64,000 nucleotides of DNA from Streptomyces sp. GQFP (GTDB lineage: Bacteria > Actinomycetota > Actinomycetes > Streptomycetales > Streptomycetaceae), in NCBI RefSeq assembly GCF_021545335.1, contig NZ_CP089312.1:496001-560000 (forward strand), read 5' to 3'. Below are positions 8,672 through 18,013 of the stretch, one piece after another. Each line of letters opens with the position of its first letter. The first letter of the stretch is position 1. The translations under genes and the position numbers were made by a program. The notes beneath the pieces were generated by a model that did not search any database, was not told the DNA's origin, and was given only the letters and a program-made list of their open reading frames with translations.

Positions 8672-9832
8672 GTGACCGAGCGCAGCGCGGTGAAGGCCGC
8701 TCTCAAGACCCAGGCCATCGAAACGCCGTCGTGGGCGTACGGGAACTCGGGGACCCGTTTCAAGGTGTTCGCCCAGCCCGGCGTACCCCGCAACCCCTTC
8801 GAGAAGCTGGACGACGCCGCCCAGGTGCACGCCTTCACGGGGGTCGCGCCGACCGTCGCGATGCACATTCCGTGGGACAAGGTCGAGGACTACGCGGCCC
8901 TGGCGAAGTACGCGGAGGAGCGCGGCCTGAAGCTGGGCGCGATCAACTCGAACACCTTCCAGGACGACGACTACAAGCTGGGCAGCATCTGCCACCCGGA
9001 CGCGGTGGTGCGGCGCAAGGCGCTCGGTCATTTGCTGGAGTGCGTCGACATCATGGATGCGACGGGGTCCGCCGATCTCAAGCTGTGGTTCGCCGACGGG
9101 ACCAACTATCCCGGTCAGGACGACATCCGTGAGCGGCAGGACCGGCTCTCGGAAGCACTGGCCGCGGTGTACGAGCGGCTCGGCGACGACCAGCGGATGC
9201 TCCTTGAGTACAAGTTCTTCGAGCCGGCCTTCTACACGACCGATGTACCGGACTGGGGGACGGCGTACGCCCACTGCCTGAAGCTCGGGCCGAAGGCACA
9301 GGTCGTCGTCGACACCGGGCACCACGCTCCCGGGACCAACATCGAGTTCATCGTCGCGACGCTGCTGCGGGAGGGGAAGCTCGGCGCGTTCGACTTCAAC
9401 TCACGGTTCTATGCGGACGACGACCTGATGGTCGGTTCCGCTGATCCGTTCCAGCTGTTCCGGATCATGTACGAGGTGATCCGGGGTGGGGGGTTCGTGC
9501 CTGAGGTGGCGTTCATGCTGGATCAGTGTCACAACATCGAGGCGAAGATTCCGGCGATCATTCGGTCGGTGATGAATGTGCAGGAGGCGACCGCCAAGGC
9601 GCTCCTTGTTGATGCGTCGGCGTTGGGGGCTGCTCAGCGGGCTGGGGATGTCTTGGCCGCCAACGCGGTTTTGATGGACGCGTACAACACGGATGTGCGG
9701 CCGTTGCTTGTTGAGGTTCGGGAGGAGTTGGGGTTGGACGGGGATCCGATCGCTGCGTATGCGCGGAGCGGGTGGGGGGCGAAGATCGCTGCGGAGCGGG
9801 TTGGTGGGGAGCAGGCCGGTTGGGGAGCGTGA
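8672..9832 (+). CDS. rhaI: L-rhamnose isomerase
   Basis: 386 residues of a TIM-barrel sugar isomerase similar to the Pseudomonas stutzeri RhaI type. It converts L-rhamnose to L-rhamnulose in the cytoplasm. Metal and substrate motifs are visible in order: AMHIPWDK near 67-74, [16 protein letters not shown] near 134-149 with the metal-side Asp, [12 protein letters not shown] near 174-185, [13 protein letters not shown] near 212-224 and [13 protein letters not shown] near 239-251. GTG start at 8672 behind ACAGGAG. First gene of the rightward operon, followed after 119 bases (with a dispersed repeat) by the aldolase/dehydrogenase fusion. Confidence 0.94.
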   Translation: MTERSAVKAALKTQAIETPSWAYGNSGTRFKVFAQPGVPRNPFEKLDDAAQVHAFTGVAPTVAMHIPWDKVEDYAALAKYAEERGLKLGAINSNTFQDDDYKLGSICHPDAVVRRKALGHLLECVDIMDATGSADLKLWFADGTNYPGQDDIRERQDRLSEALAAVYERLGDDQRMLLEYKFFEPAFYTTDVPDWGTAYAHCLKLGPKAQVVVDTGHHAPGTNIEFIVATLLREGKLGAFDFNSRFYADDDLMVGSADPFQLFRIMYEVIRGGGFVPEVAFMLDQCHNIEAKIPAIIRSVMNVQEATAKALLVDASALGAAQRAGDVLAANAVLMDAYNTDVRPLLVEVREELGLDGDPIAAYARSGWGAKIAAERVGGEQAGWGA

Positions 9833-9865
9833 CTTCCGCGTCTCGTCTGCCTGGTTCGGTTCATC

Positions 9866-9924
9866 GCGGACTGCCGGTCCGTTGTGGCTTGTCGCGCAGT
9901 TCCCCGCGCCCCTAAAGGGGCGCT
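9866..9924 (-). repeat. Dispersed Streptomyces palindromic repeat, copy 2 (type A, inverted)
   Basis: CTGCCGG..CTTGTCGCGCAGTTCCCC followed by GCGCCCCTAAAGGGGCGC, the reverse complement of copy 1. It fills the gap between rhaI and the aldolase gene, where its hairpin could attenuate readthrough. Confidence 0.8.
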
Positions 9925-9951
9925 CCACATCACGTAAGGACTCTTCACGTC

Positions 9952-11991
9952 ATGGCTATCCATCCTGAAGCCGCCGCCCTTATCGCTCGGTCTCGTCGGC
10001 TTGGTGCTGATGCCCGGAACACCAACTACGCCGGTGGGAACACGTCCGCCAAGGGGACCGATGTCGATCCCGTCACCGGGGGTGATGTGGAGCTGATGTG
10101 GGTCAAGGGGTCCGGGGGTGATCTGGGGACCCTGACCGAGGGTGGGCTGGCTGTGTTGCGGCTGGACCGGCTGCACGCACTCAAGGGTGTGTATCCGGGG
10201 GTGGAGCGCGAGGACGAGATGGTCGCCGCGTTCGACTACTGCCTGCACGGCAAGGGTGGGGCGGCGCCGTCGATCGACACCGCCATGCACGGACTCGTCG
10301 ACGCCGCCCACGTGGATCACCTGCACCCCGACTCCGGGATCGCGCTCGCCTGCGCGGCCGACGGGGAGAAGCTGACCGCCGAGTGTTTCGGGGACCGTGT
10401 GGTGTGGGTGCCGTGGCGGCGGCCCGGGTTCCAGCTCGGGCTGGACATCGCCGCCGTGAAGGCCGAGAACCCGCAGGCCATCGGTTGCGTCCTCGGCGGA
10501 CACGGCATCACCGCCTGGGGCGACACCGCCGAGGAGTGCGAGCACAACTCGCTGCACATCATCCGTACCGCTGAGGCGTTCCTCGTCGAGCGTGGGAAGG
10601 CCGAGCCGTTCGGCTCGGTTGTCGAGGGGTACGGCCCCCTCGCACCGGACGAGCGGCGTGAGCGTGCCGCTGCCCTTGCTCCCTATGTCCGGGCCATCGC
10701 CTCGCAGGACAAGCCGCAGGTCGGCCACTTCACCGACTCCGACGTCGTACTGGACTTCGTCTCGCGTGCCGAACACCCTCGGCTGGCCTCCCTCGGTACC
10801 TCCTGCCCTGATCACTTCCTCCGTACGAAGGTCAGGCCGCTCGTCCTCGATCTGCCGGCCTCCGCTCCCCTCGACGAGGCGATCACGCGGCTCAAGGAGC
10901 TGCACACCGAGTACCGCGAGGAGTACGCCGCCTACTACCGGCGCAACGCCCTGCCTGACTCCCCCGCGATGCGCGGCGCCGACCCGGCGATCGTGCTCGT
11001 GCCCGGCGTCGGCATGTTCTCCTTCGGCAAGGACAAGCAGACCGCTCGCGTCGCCGGCGAGTTCTACGTCAACGCGATCAACGTGATGCACGGAGCCGAG
11101 GCGGTCTCGACGTACGCGCCGATCGAGGAGTCGGAGAAGTTCCGGATCGAGTACTGGGCGCTGGAGGAAGCCAAGCTTCAGCGGATGCCCAAGCCGAAGG
11201 CGCTGGCTACTCGGGTCGCTCTCGTGACCGGTGCGGGCAGTGGGATCGGGAAGGCCATCGCCGAGCGGCTCGTTGCCGAAGGTGCGTGTGTCGTCGTCGC
11301 CGATCTCAACGCGGAGAACGCGGCGGCTGTGGCGGAGGAGCTCGGTGGGCCCGACAAGGCCGTCGCCGTCACTGTGGATGTCACCTCCGAGGAGCAGATC
11401 GGCGCGGCCTTCCGGGACGCCGTGCTTGCCTTCGGTGGAGTGGACCTCGTGGTCAACAACGCAGGAATCTCCATCTCCAAGCCGCTGCTGGAGACCTCCG
11501 CGCGTGACTGGGATCTGCAGCACGACATCATGGCGCGCGGGTCGTTCCTCGTATCGCGTGAGGCAGCGCGGGTGATGATCGCCCAGGAGCTGGGCGGTGA
11601 CGTCGTCTACATCGCGTCCAAGAATGCCGTCTTCGCCGGGCCCAACAACATCGCCTACTCCGCGACCAAGGCCGACCAGGCCCACCAAGTGCGGCTCCTG
11701 GCCGCCGAGTTGGGGGCGCACGGTATCCGGGTCAACGGTGTCAACCCTGACGGGGTCGTCCGTGGCTCCGGGATCTTCGCCGGGGGCTGGGGTGCCCAGC
11801 GCGCTGCCACGTACGGCATCGAGGAGGAGAAGCTCGGTGAGTTCTACGCCCAGCGGACCATCCTCAAGCGTGAGGTGCTGCCCGAGCACGTCGCCAACGC
11901 CGTCTTCGCGCTGACCGGCGGCGAGCTGACGCACACCACGGGGCTGCACGTCCCGGTCGACGCCGGCGTCGCCGCCGCCTTCCTGCGATGA
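9952..11991 (+). CDS. rhaE: Bifunctional rhamnulose-1-phosphate aldolase / lactaldehyde dehydrogenase
   Basis: 679 residues with two domains. Residues 1 to about 410 form a class II aldolase (AraD/FucA fold) with LMWVKGSGGDLGTL near 44-57, a metal-binding VDHLHPDS near 120-127 and LGGHGITAWG near 181-190. Residues about 418-679 are a short-chain dehydrogenase with TGAGSGIGKA, NNAGIS, and the catalytic Tyr/Lys in YSATKADQ. In known members the first half splits rhamnulose-1-phosphate to DHAP and L-lactaldehyde and the second oxidises lactaldehyde to L-lactate. ATG start; a Shine-Dalgarno (GTAAGGA) lies upstream. It overlaps the kinase by four bases (ATGA). Fusion channels the reactive aldehyde. 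Confidence 0.93.
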   Translation: MAIHPEAAALIARSRRLGADARNTNYAGGNTSAKGTDVDPVTGGDVELMWVKGSGGDLGTLTEGGLAVLRLDRLHALKGVYPGVEREDEMVAAFDYCLHGKGGAAPSIDTAMHGLVDAAHVDHLHPDSGIALACAADGEKLTAECFGDRVVWVPWRRPGFQLGLDIAAVKAENPQAIGCVLGGHGITAWGDTAEECEHNSLHIIRTAEAFLVERGKAEPFGSVVEGYGPLAPDERRERAAALAPYVRAIASQDKPQVGHFTDSDVVLDFVSRAEHPRLASLGTSCPDHFLRTKVRPLVLDLPASAPLDEAITRLKELHTEYREEYAAYYRRNALPDSPAMRGADPAIVLVPGVGMFSFGKDKQTARVAGEFYVNAINVMHGAEAVSTYAPIEESEKFRIEYWALEEAKLQRMPKPKALATRVALVTGAGSGIGKAIAERLVAEGACVVVADLNAENAAAVAEELGGPDKAVAVTVDVTSEEQIGAAFRDAVLAFGGVDLVVNNAGISISKPLLETSARDWDLQHDIMARGSFLVSREAARVMIAQELGGDVVYIASKNAVFAGPNNIAYSATKADQAHQVRLLAAELGAHGIRVNGVNPDGVVRGSGIFAGGWGAQRAATYGIEEEKLGEFYAQRTILKREVLPEHVANAVFALTGGELTHTTGLHVPVDAGVAAAFLR

Positions 11992-13454
11992 GCCGGACCG
12001 TCAGGTCGTACGCCGCTGTCGACCTCGGCGCGTCCAGTGGGCGCGTCATGGTCGGCCGGGTCGGGTCCGACACGCTGGAGCTGGCCGAGGCGCACCGGTT
12101 CGTGAACCGGCCCGTGCGGGTGCCCGAGGGGCTTCGCTGGGATGTGCTGTCCCTGTACGCGGGGGTGCTGGACGGGCTGCGGGCAGCGGGGCAGGTCGAC
12201 TCCGTCGGCATCGACAGCTGGGCCGTGGACTACGGCCTGCTGGACCGGGACCGTGCGCTGCTCGGCAATCCGGTGCACTATCGCGACGCCCGTACCGAGG
12301 GTGTCGCGGAGAAGGTGTGGGCGTCCGTCCCGGCCGCCGAGTTGTACGCGGCTACCGGGTTGCAGTACGCGCCCTTCAACACCCTTTATCAGCTGACGGC
12401 GGCACGCGGTACCGGGCAACTGGCCGCCGCCTCACGCCTGTTGCTCATCCCCGATCTACTGACCTACTGGCTCACGGGCGAGGCCGGTACCGAGCTGACC
12501 AACGCCTCCACCACCCAGCTGATCGATCCCCGGACGCGTGACTGGGCGTACGACATCGCGCGGAAGCTGGACATCGACCTCGGGCTGTTCGCGCCGCTGC
12601 GGCAGCCGGGTGATCCGGCGGGCGTGCTGCGCGCCGAGGTGCTGGAGGAGACCGGGCTCACCGGGCCCGTGCCGGTGACCACGGTCGGTTCGCACGACAC
12701 TGCCTCGGCGGTGGCGGCCGTGCCTGCCGTCGACGAGCGGTTCGCCTATATCTGCACCGGCACCTGGTCGCTGGCCGGTCTTGAGCTGGACGCGCCCGTG
12801 CTCTCCGAGGAGAGCCGGGCCGCCAACTTCACCAATGAGCTGGGGCTCGACGGTACGGTCCGCTATCTGCGGAACATCATGGGGCTGTGGCTGCTCCAGG
12901 AGTGTGTACGGGCCTGGGGGGACCCGGAGTTGGGTACGTTGCTGCGGGCCGCGTCCGAGGCGCCGGGGCTGAGGTCCGTGGTGGATGCCGGTGACGCGGG
13001 GTTTCTGGCGCCGGGGCGGATGCCGGAGCGGATCGCCGAGGCCTGTCGGGTCTCCGGGCAGCCGGTTCCTCGGTCGCCGGGCGAGATCACGCGGTGCATC
13101 CTCGACTCCCTCGCCCTCGCGCATCGGCGGGCTGTGGCCGACGCTCAGCGGCTCGCCGGGCATGCCGTCGACGTCGTGCACATCGTCGGGGGCGGGACGC
13201 GCAACGCGCTGCTGTGCCAACTCACCGCCGATGCCTGCGGGTTGCCGGTGGTGGCGGGGCCGGCCGAGGCCGCCGCGCTCGGCAACGTCCTCGTCCAGAG
13301 CCGGGCCCACGGGCTCGTCGGCGACCGTACGGACATGCGCCGACTGCTCGCCCGTACCCAGCCACTGACCCGCTACGAGCCGTCCGGTGACCCGGCGGCC
13401 TGGCGGGCGGCGGAGGCCCGGCTCACCCAAGCCCGCCTCACCGAAGGCCGGTGA
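11988..13454 (+). CDS. rhaB: Rhamnulokinase
   Basis: 488 residues of the FGGY sugar-kinase family (actin/hexokinase fold). An ATP-phosphate motif AVDLGASSGRVMVGRV is found at residues 9-24, the substrate-side SWAVDYGLLD near 73-82, and adenosine and phosphate 2 motifs CTGTWSLAGLELD near 255 and VVHIVGGGTRNALLCQ near 392. It phosphorylates L-rhamnulose at O1 with ATP. The length matches actinobacterial rhamnulokinases. ATG start overlaps the previous stop as ATGA, so it is translationally coupled to the aldolase gene. Completes the intracellular pathway with rhaI and rhaE. Confidence 0.94.
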   Translation: MSRTVRSYAAVDLGASSGRVMVGRVGSDTLELAEAHRFVNRPVRVPEGLRWDVLSLYAGVLDGLRAAGQVDSVGIDSWAVDYGLLDRDRALLGNPVHYRDARTEGVAEKVWASVPAAELYAATGLQYAPFNTLYQLTAARGTGQLAAASRLLLIPDLLTYWLTGEAGTELTNASTTQLIDPRTRDWAYDIARKLDIDLGLFAPLRQPGDPAGVLRAEVLEETGLTGPVPVTTVGSHDTASAVAAVPAVDERFAYICTGTWSLAGLELDAPVLSEESRAANFTNELGLDGTVRYLRNIMGLWLLQECVRAWGDPELGTLLRAASEAPGLRSVVDAGDAGFLAPGRMPERIAEACRVSGQPVPRSPGEITRCILDSLALAHRRAVADAQRLAGHAVDVVHIVGGGTRNALLCQLTADACGLPVVAGPAEAAALGNVLVQSRAHGLVGDRTDMRRLLARTQPLTRYEPSGDPAAWRAAEARLTQARLTEGR

Positions 13455-13493
13455 GGGGGCTCCCTCCCTGTGCGCCCTCCGCGTACCCTGCAC

Positions 13494-13504
13494 TCATCCG
13501 ATGA
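13494..13504. promoter_or_regulatory. Short inverted repeat before lutA
   Basis: TCATC-C-GATGA, perfect 5-base arms, 19 bases upstream of the lutA start. The form fits a GntR/FadR- or IclR-type operator, and lactate operons are often ruled by FadR-subfamily GntR proteins. It could give lutABC its own control inside the rhamnose operon. Confidence 0.35.
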
Positions 13505-13523
13505 TCGACCACTAGGAGCTGCG

Positions 13524-14279
13524 ATGCGTGTCGCCCTGTTCCTGACCTGTGTCAACGACACGCTCTATCCGGACACGGGCCGCGCCGTGGTGAAACTGCT
13601 GACCAGGCTGGGCGTCGAGGTCGACTTCCCGATGGCGCAGACCTGCTGTGGGCAGGCGCACTACAACACCGGGTACCGCCATGAGGCCGAGCCGCTCGCC
13701 CGGCATTTCTCCGATGTCTTCGGGGGGTACGAGGCGATCGTGACGCCCTCCGGGTCGTGCGGGGCGATGGTGCGCGATCTCTATCCCCGGATGGGTGAGC
13801 GGGCGCGGGCCGAGGGGCGCGGGGACACCCTCGCCGCGACGCTGGCGCCCGTGGTGCCGAAGACGTACGAGTTGACGGAGTTCCTGGTGGATGTGCTGGG
13901 GGTGACGGACGTGGGCGCCTACTACCCGCACACCGTCACCTATCACCCGACCTGTCATGGTCTGCGCGGGCTCGGGCTCGCCGACCGGCCGCGTCGGCTC
14001 CTCCAGGCCGTCAAGGGGCTGGAGCTGCTCGAGCTGCCGGGGGCCGACGAGTGCTGTGGCTTCGGCGGGACGTTCGCGCTGAAGAACTCCGATGTCTCGG
14101 CGGCGATGGGGGCCGACAAGGTGCGCAACGCCGAGTCGACGGGCGCGGAGGTGCTGTGCGCCGCCGACAACTCGTGTCTCATGCACATCGGCGGCACCAT
14201 GACCCGGCTCTCCACCGGGATGCGGCCGGTGCACATCGCGGAGATCCTGGCGAGCACGGAAGAGGAGCCCCTGACATGA
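13524..14279 (+). CDS. lutA: L-lactate utilization protein LutA (CCG-domain)
   Basis: 251 residues with two cysteine-rich CCG domains: QTCCGQAHYNTG near 45-56 and ECCGFGGTFALK near 176-187, each with a further upstream Cys (LTCVND and HPTCHGLRG). Such domains hold iron-sulfur centres, as in the glycolate oxidase GlcF/heterodisulfide reductase family. LutABC oxidises L-lactate to pyruvate without the flavin LldD enzyme. ATG at 13524 chosen because AGGAG lies six bases upstream and homology starts at MRVALFLTC; the in-frame start 54 bases upstream is rejected. Overlaps lutB as ATGA. Confidence 0.93.
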   Translation: MRVALFLTCVNDTLYPDTGRAVVKLLTRLGVEVDFPMAQTCCGQAHYNTGYRHEAEPLARHFSDVFGGYEAIVTPSGSCGAMVRDLYPRMGERARAEGRGDTLAATLAPVVPKTYELTEFLVDVLGVTDVGAYYPHTVTYHPTCHGLRGLGLADRPRRLLQAVKGLELLELPGADECCGFGGTFALKNSDVSAAMGADKVRNAESTGAEVLCAADNSCLMHIGGTMTRLSTGMRPVHIAEILASTEEEPLT

Positions 14280-15757
14280 GCGGCGGGACGTTCGTCGGAA
14301 TGCCGGCCTTTCCCAAGGCGGCCCACGAGGCGGTCAACAACCAGACCCTGCGCGGAAATCTGCGCCACGCCACCCACACGATCCGCGGCAAACGGGCGAA
14401 GGCCGTCGCCGAGGTGTCCGACTGGGCGGAGTTGCGGGAGGCGGGCAAGCGGATCAAGGACCATACGCTCCGTCATCTCGACCGCTATCTCGTCCAGTTG
14501 GAGGAGTCGGTCACGGCGGCGGGTGGCCATGTGCACTGGGCCGCCGACGCCGAGGAGGCCAACCGGATCGTCGTCGAACTGGTGCGGATGACCGGGGAGT
14601 CGGAGGTCGTCAAGGTCAAGTCGATGGCAACGCAGGAGATCGGGCTGAACGAGGCCCTGGAGGCCGAGGGCATCAGCGCCTACGAGACCGATCTCGCCGA
14701 GCTGATCGTGCAGTTGGGCAAGGACCGGCCCTCGCACATCCTCGTCCCGGCGATCCACCGGAACCGCGGTGAGATCCGGGACATCTTCGTGCGCGAGATG
14801 AGCGAGTGGGGCCGCCCGGCTCCCGAGGGTCTCACCGACACGCCCGCCGAGCTGGCCGAAGCGGCACGCGTCCATCTCCGGGAGAAGTTCCTGCGCGCCA
14901 AGGTGGGCGTCTCCGGCGCCAACTTCATGGTCGCCGAGACGGGCACCCTGGTGGTGGTCGAGTCGGAGGGCAACGGGCGGATGTGCCTGACCCTGCCGGA
15001 AACGCTGATCTCGGTCGTCGGCATCGAGAAGATCGTGCCGACCTGGCGCGACCTGGAGGTCTTCCTCCAGACCCTCCCCCGCTCCTCGACCGCCGAGCGC
15101 ATGAACCCGTACACGTCGACGTGGACCGGTACGACGGACGGCGACGGCCCGCAGACCTTCCATCTGGTCCTGATCGACAACGGCCGCACCGACACCCTCG
15201 CCGACGAGGTCGGCCGTCAGGCCCTGCGCTGCATCCGCTGCTCGGCCTGCCTCAACGTCTGCCCGGTGTACGAGCGGGCCGGCGGCCATGCCTACGGCTC
15301 CGTCTATCCCGGCCCGATCGGCGCCATCCTCAGCCCCCAACTCCGGGGCATCGCAAGCGAGATCGACGCCTCGCTCCCGTACGCCTCCTCGCTGTGCGGG
15401 GCCTGCTACGAGGTGTGCCCGGTCGCCATCGACATCCCCGAGGTGCTGGTGCATCTGCGGGAACGTGTCGTGGAGGGCGGGCCGGTGACACGGGAGGGCA
15501 ACAAGGTCGTCCTGAAGCCGGCGAAGGGCCACGCCGCCGAGCGGGCCGCGATGCGCGCCGCCCGCTGGGCGTTCAGCCATCCCGGCGCCCTGCGCACCGG
15601 GCAGCGCCTCGCGTCCCGGACGCGCCGTTTCCATCCCCGCACCCTGCCGGGGCCCGGCAAGGCCTGGAGCGGCACCCGCGATCTGCCGACCGTACCGGCG
15701 GAGCCGTTCCGCGACTGGTGGCAGCGCACCAACGGCGGAAAGGACACCAGCAAGTGA
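14276..15757 (+). CDS. lutB: L-lactate utilization iron-sulfur protein LutB
   Basis: 493 residues. The N-terminal LUD domain covers about 60-300, with FMVAETGTLVVVESEGNGR near 215-233. Two 4Fe-4S motifs follow: CIRCSACLNVCPVY near 319-332 and CGACYEVCPVAIDIPE near 374-389. The C-terminal DUF3390-like tail ends with FRDWWQRTNGG. It is the electron-transfer subunit of the lactate-oxidising LutABC complex. The ATG at 14276 sits in the ATGA overlap with lutA. A longer in-frame extension into lutA has no translation signal. The stop overlaps the GTG of lutC. Confidence 0.93.
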   Translation: MSGGTFVGMPAFPKAAHEAVNNQTLRGNLRHATHTIRGKRAKAVAEVSDWAELREAGKRIKDHTLRHLDRYLVQLEESVTAAGGHVHWAADAEEANRIVVELVRMTGESEVVKVKSMATQEIGLNEALEAEGISAYETDLAELIVQLGKDRPSHILVPAIHRNRGEIRDIFVREMSEWGRPAPEGLTDTPAELAEAARVHLREKFLRAKVGVSGANFMVAETGTLVVVESEGNGRMCLTLPETLISVVGIEKIVPTWRDLEVFLQTLPRSSTAERMNPYTSTWTGTTDGDGPQTFHLVLIDNGRTDTLADEVGRQALRCIRCSACLNVCPVYERAGGHAYGSVYPGPIGAILSPQLRGIASEIDASLPYASSLCGACYEVCPVAIDIPEVLVHLRERVVEGGPVTREGNKVVLKPAKGHAAERAAMRAARWAFSHPGALRTGQRLASRTRRFHPRTLPGPGKAWSGTRDLPTVPAEPFRDWWQRTNGGKDTSK

Positions 15758-16407
15758 ACAGCCGCGACCTGATCCTGGGCCGGGTGCGCCGCGCCCTCGC
15801 CGACGTGCCCCGTGACGACCCGCCGTACGACCAGGCCGTCGACCGCGACTATCTGCGCGAGCACGGAAACCGCGGCGTCGAGGAGACGGTCGAACTCCTC
15901 GCCGAGAACCTGGCGGACTACCGGGCGATCGTGCACCGCTGCACCGACGACGAGCTGCCGACTCTCCTCGCCGGGACACTGGCCGGACACGGCTCGGCCT
16001 CCGTGGCCGTACCGCCCGGTCTGGACGAGCGCTGGCTGTCGGCCACCGACGCCGTACGCGTCCCGGACCGGGGCGAGAGCACACCGTACGACCTGGACCG
16101 GGTCGACAGTGTGGTCACGGCCTGCGCCCTCGCCGTCGCCGAGACCGGCACCATCGTCCTGGACGGCTCCCCCGACCAGGGCCGCCGCCGGATCACGCTC
16201 GTCCCCGACCATCACATCTGTGTTGTAAGGGTCCCCGACCAGGTCGTCTCGTCCGTGCCCCAGGCCCTCGAACTCCTCGACCCTGCACGCCCGTTGACCT
16301 GGATCTCCGGGCCATCGGCGACCAGCGACATCGAGCTGGACCGGGTCGAGGGGGTGCACGGGCCGCGCACTCTGGAGGTGGTGCTGGTGAGTGGTGGGGG
16401 CCACTGA
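15754..16407 (+). CDS. lutC: L-lactate utilization protein LutC
   Basis: 217 residues with a single LUD domain: GRVRRALADVPRDD at the start, then ALAVAETGTIVLDGSPDQGRR near 128-148 and LVPDHHICVVR near 150-160, the usual order for LutC/YkgG. It works with LutA and LutB to make pyruvate from lactate. GTG start overlapping the lutB stop as GTGA. It closes the rightward rhamnose-lactate operon and is followed by converging tetR. Confidence 0.92.
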   Translation: MNSRDLILGRVRRALADVPRDDPPYDQAVDRDYLREHGNRGVEETVELLAENLADYRAIVHRCTDDELPTLLAGTLAGHGSASVAVPPGLDERWLSATDAVRVPDRGESTPYDLDRVDSVVTACALAVAETGTIVLDGSPDQGRRRITLVPDHHICVVRVPDQVVSSVPQALELLDPARPLTWISGPSATSDIELDRVEGVHGPRTLEVVLVSGGGH

Positions 16408-16453
16408 TCGGGCCTCCCGTTGTGCGCTGATCGGGCGTCCCGTTGTGCGGGGG

Positions 16454-17023
16454 CTACGCCACTCCCGCCGCGTCCATCAGCGACGCCACCGTCACCGTGG
16501 TCAGCCCGGCCAGGGACTCGATGCGGGCGCCGGAGCGGGCACTCGCGCCGTCGAAGACGAGCATCAACTGCCGGGCCAGCAGCTCGGGTTCGCGCGCGCC
16601 GCCCGCTTCCGCCTGGGTGCGGAACCAGTCCTGGAGGCGCTGCTTGGCCTGCTGGGCGACCACGCTCGCCGGGTGCCCGGGGTCCTTCAGTTCGACGAGC
16701 GCGGCCAGAAAGGGGCAGCCCTGGTAGCCGGGTTCCGTGGACGCCTTCTCCAGCCGCTCGAACAGGCCGAGGACGCGCTCGCGCGGGGTGCCGGCGTCCT
16801 GCGGGCCGGGCAGGAGCTGCTCGGCGTACCCGGCCGAGCGTCGGTCCAGGCTGGCCGCGAGAACCTCGTCCTTGCTCGGGAAGAGCTGGTACATCGACCG
16901 TTTGGAGACTCCTGCGGCCTTGCACAGCGCCTCGACGCCGATGGAGACGCCGTCGCGGTAGAACAGCTCGGCCGCCGCGTCGAGCAGCCGGTCGCGGGGG
17001 GTCGCCTTGTCCGTAGTGGCCAT
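16454..17023 (-). CDS. TetR-family transcriptional regulator
   Basis: 189 residues. The N-terminal HTH spans about 10-55 (RDRLLDAAAELFYRDGVSIGVEALCKAAGVSKRSM holds the helices, ending in YQLFPSKDEV), and the C-terminal ligand domain has the TetR_C_33-like KQRLQDWFRT. It is divergent from the MoxR gene. A palindrome AACCGATCGGTT lies 35 bases upstream of its start, and two copies lie before the SDR gene at 20141, so it most likely represses itself, the MoxR/VWA pair and the SDR. ATG start; the AGGTAA upstream is a weak Shine-Dalgarno. The inducer is not visible. Confidence 0.9.
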   Translation of the reverse strand: MATTDKATPRDRLLDAAAELFYRDGVSIGVEALCKAAGVSKRSMYQLFPSKDEVLAASLDRRSAGYAEQLLPGPQDAGTPRERVLGLFERLEKASTEPGYQGCPFLAALVELKDPGHPASVVAQQAKQRLQDWFRTQAEAGGAREPELLARQLMLVFDGASARSGARIESLAGLTTVTVASLMDAAGVA

Positions 17024-17057
17024 AGTGCGAGGTTACCTCGCGGGCCGGAGCCGGGGA

Positions 17058-17069
17058 AACCGATCGGTT
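17058..17069. promoter_or_regulatory. TetR operator, tetR/moxR promoter
   Basis: AACCGATCGGTT, a perfect 12-base palindrome between divergent tetR and moxR. The same core appears twice at the SDR promoter (20202-20219 and 20239-20252). Confidence 0.65.
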
Positions 17070-17074
17070 CACTC

Positions 17075-17105
17075 GTGACAGAGGGCATGAACAAGCGCTT
17101 AGATA
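17075..17105 (+). promoter_or_regulatory. Candidate promoter of the MoxR gene
   Basis: GTGACA (17075-17080) resembles a -35 box and TAGATA (17100-17105) a weak -10 box, in an A+T-richer stretch with 19-base spacing. If used, transcription starts near 17112, downstream of the ATG at 17087, which supports the TTG at 17156 as the real start of moxR. Confidence 0.3.
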
Positions 17106-17155
17106 GTAGATCCGAACCTGTTCGCACCCCATTCGCGCCCACGCTGGAGGCCCCG

Positions 17156-18009
<854 letters not shown>

Positions 18010-18013
<4 letters not shown>

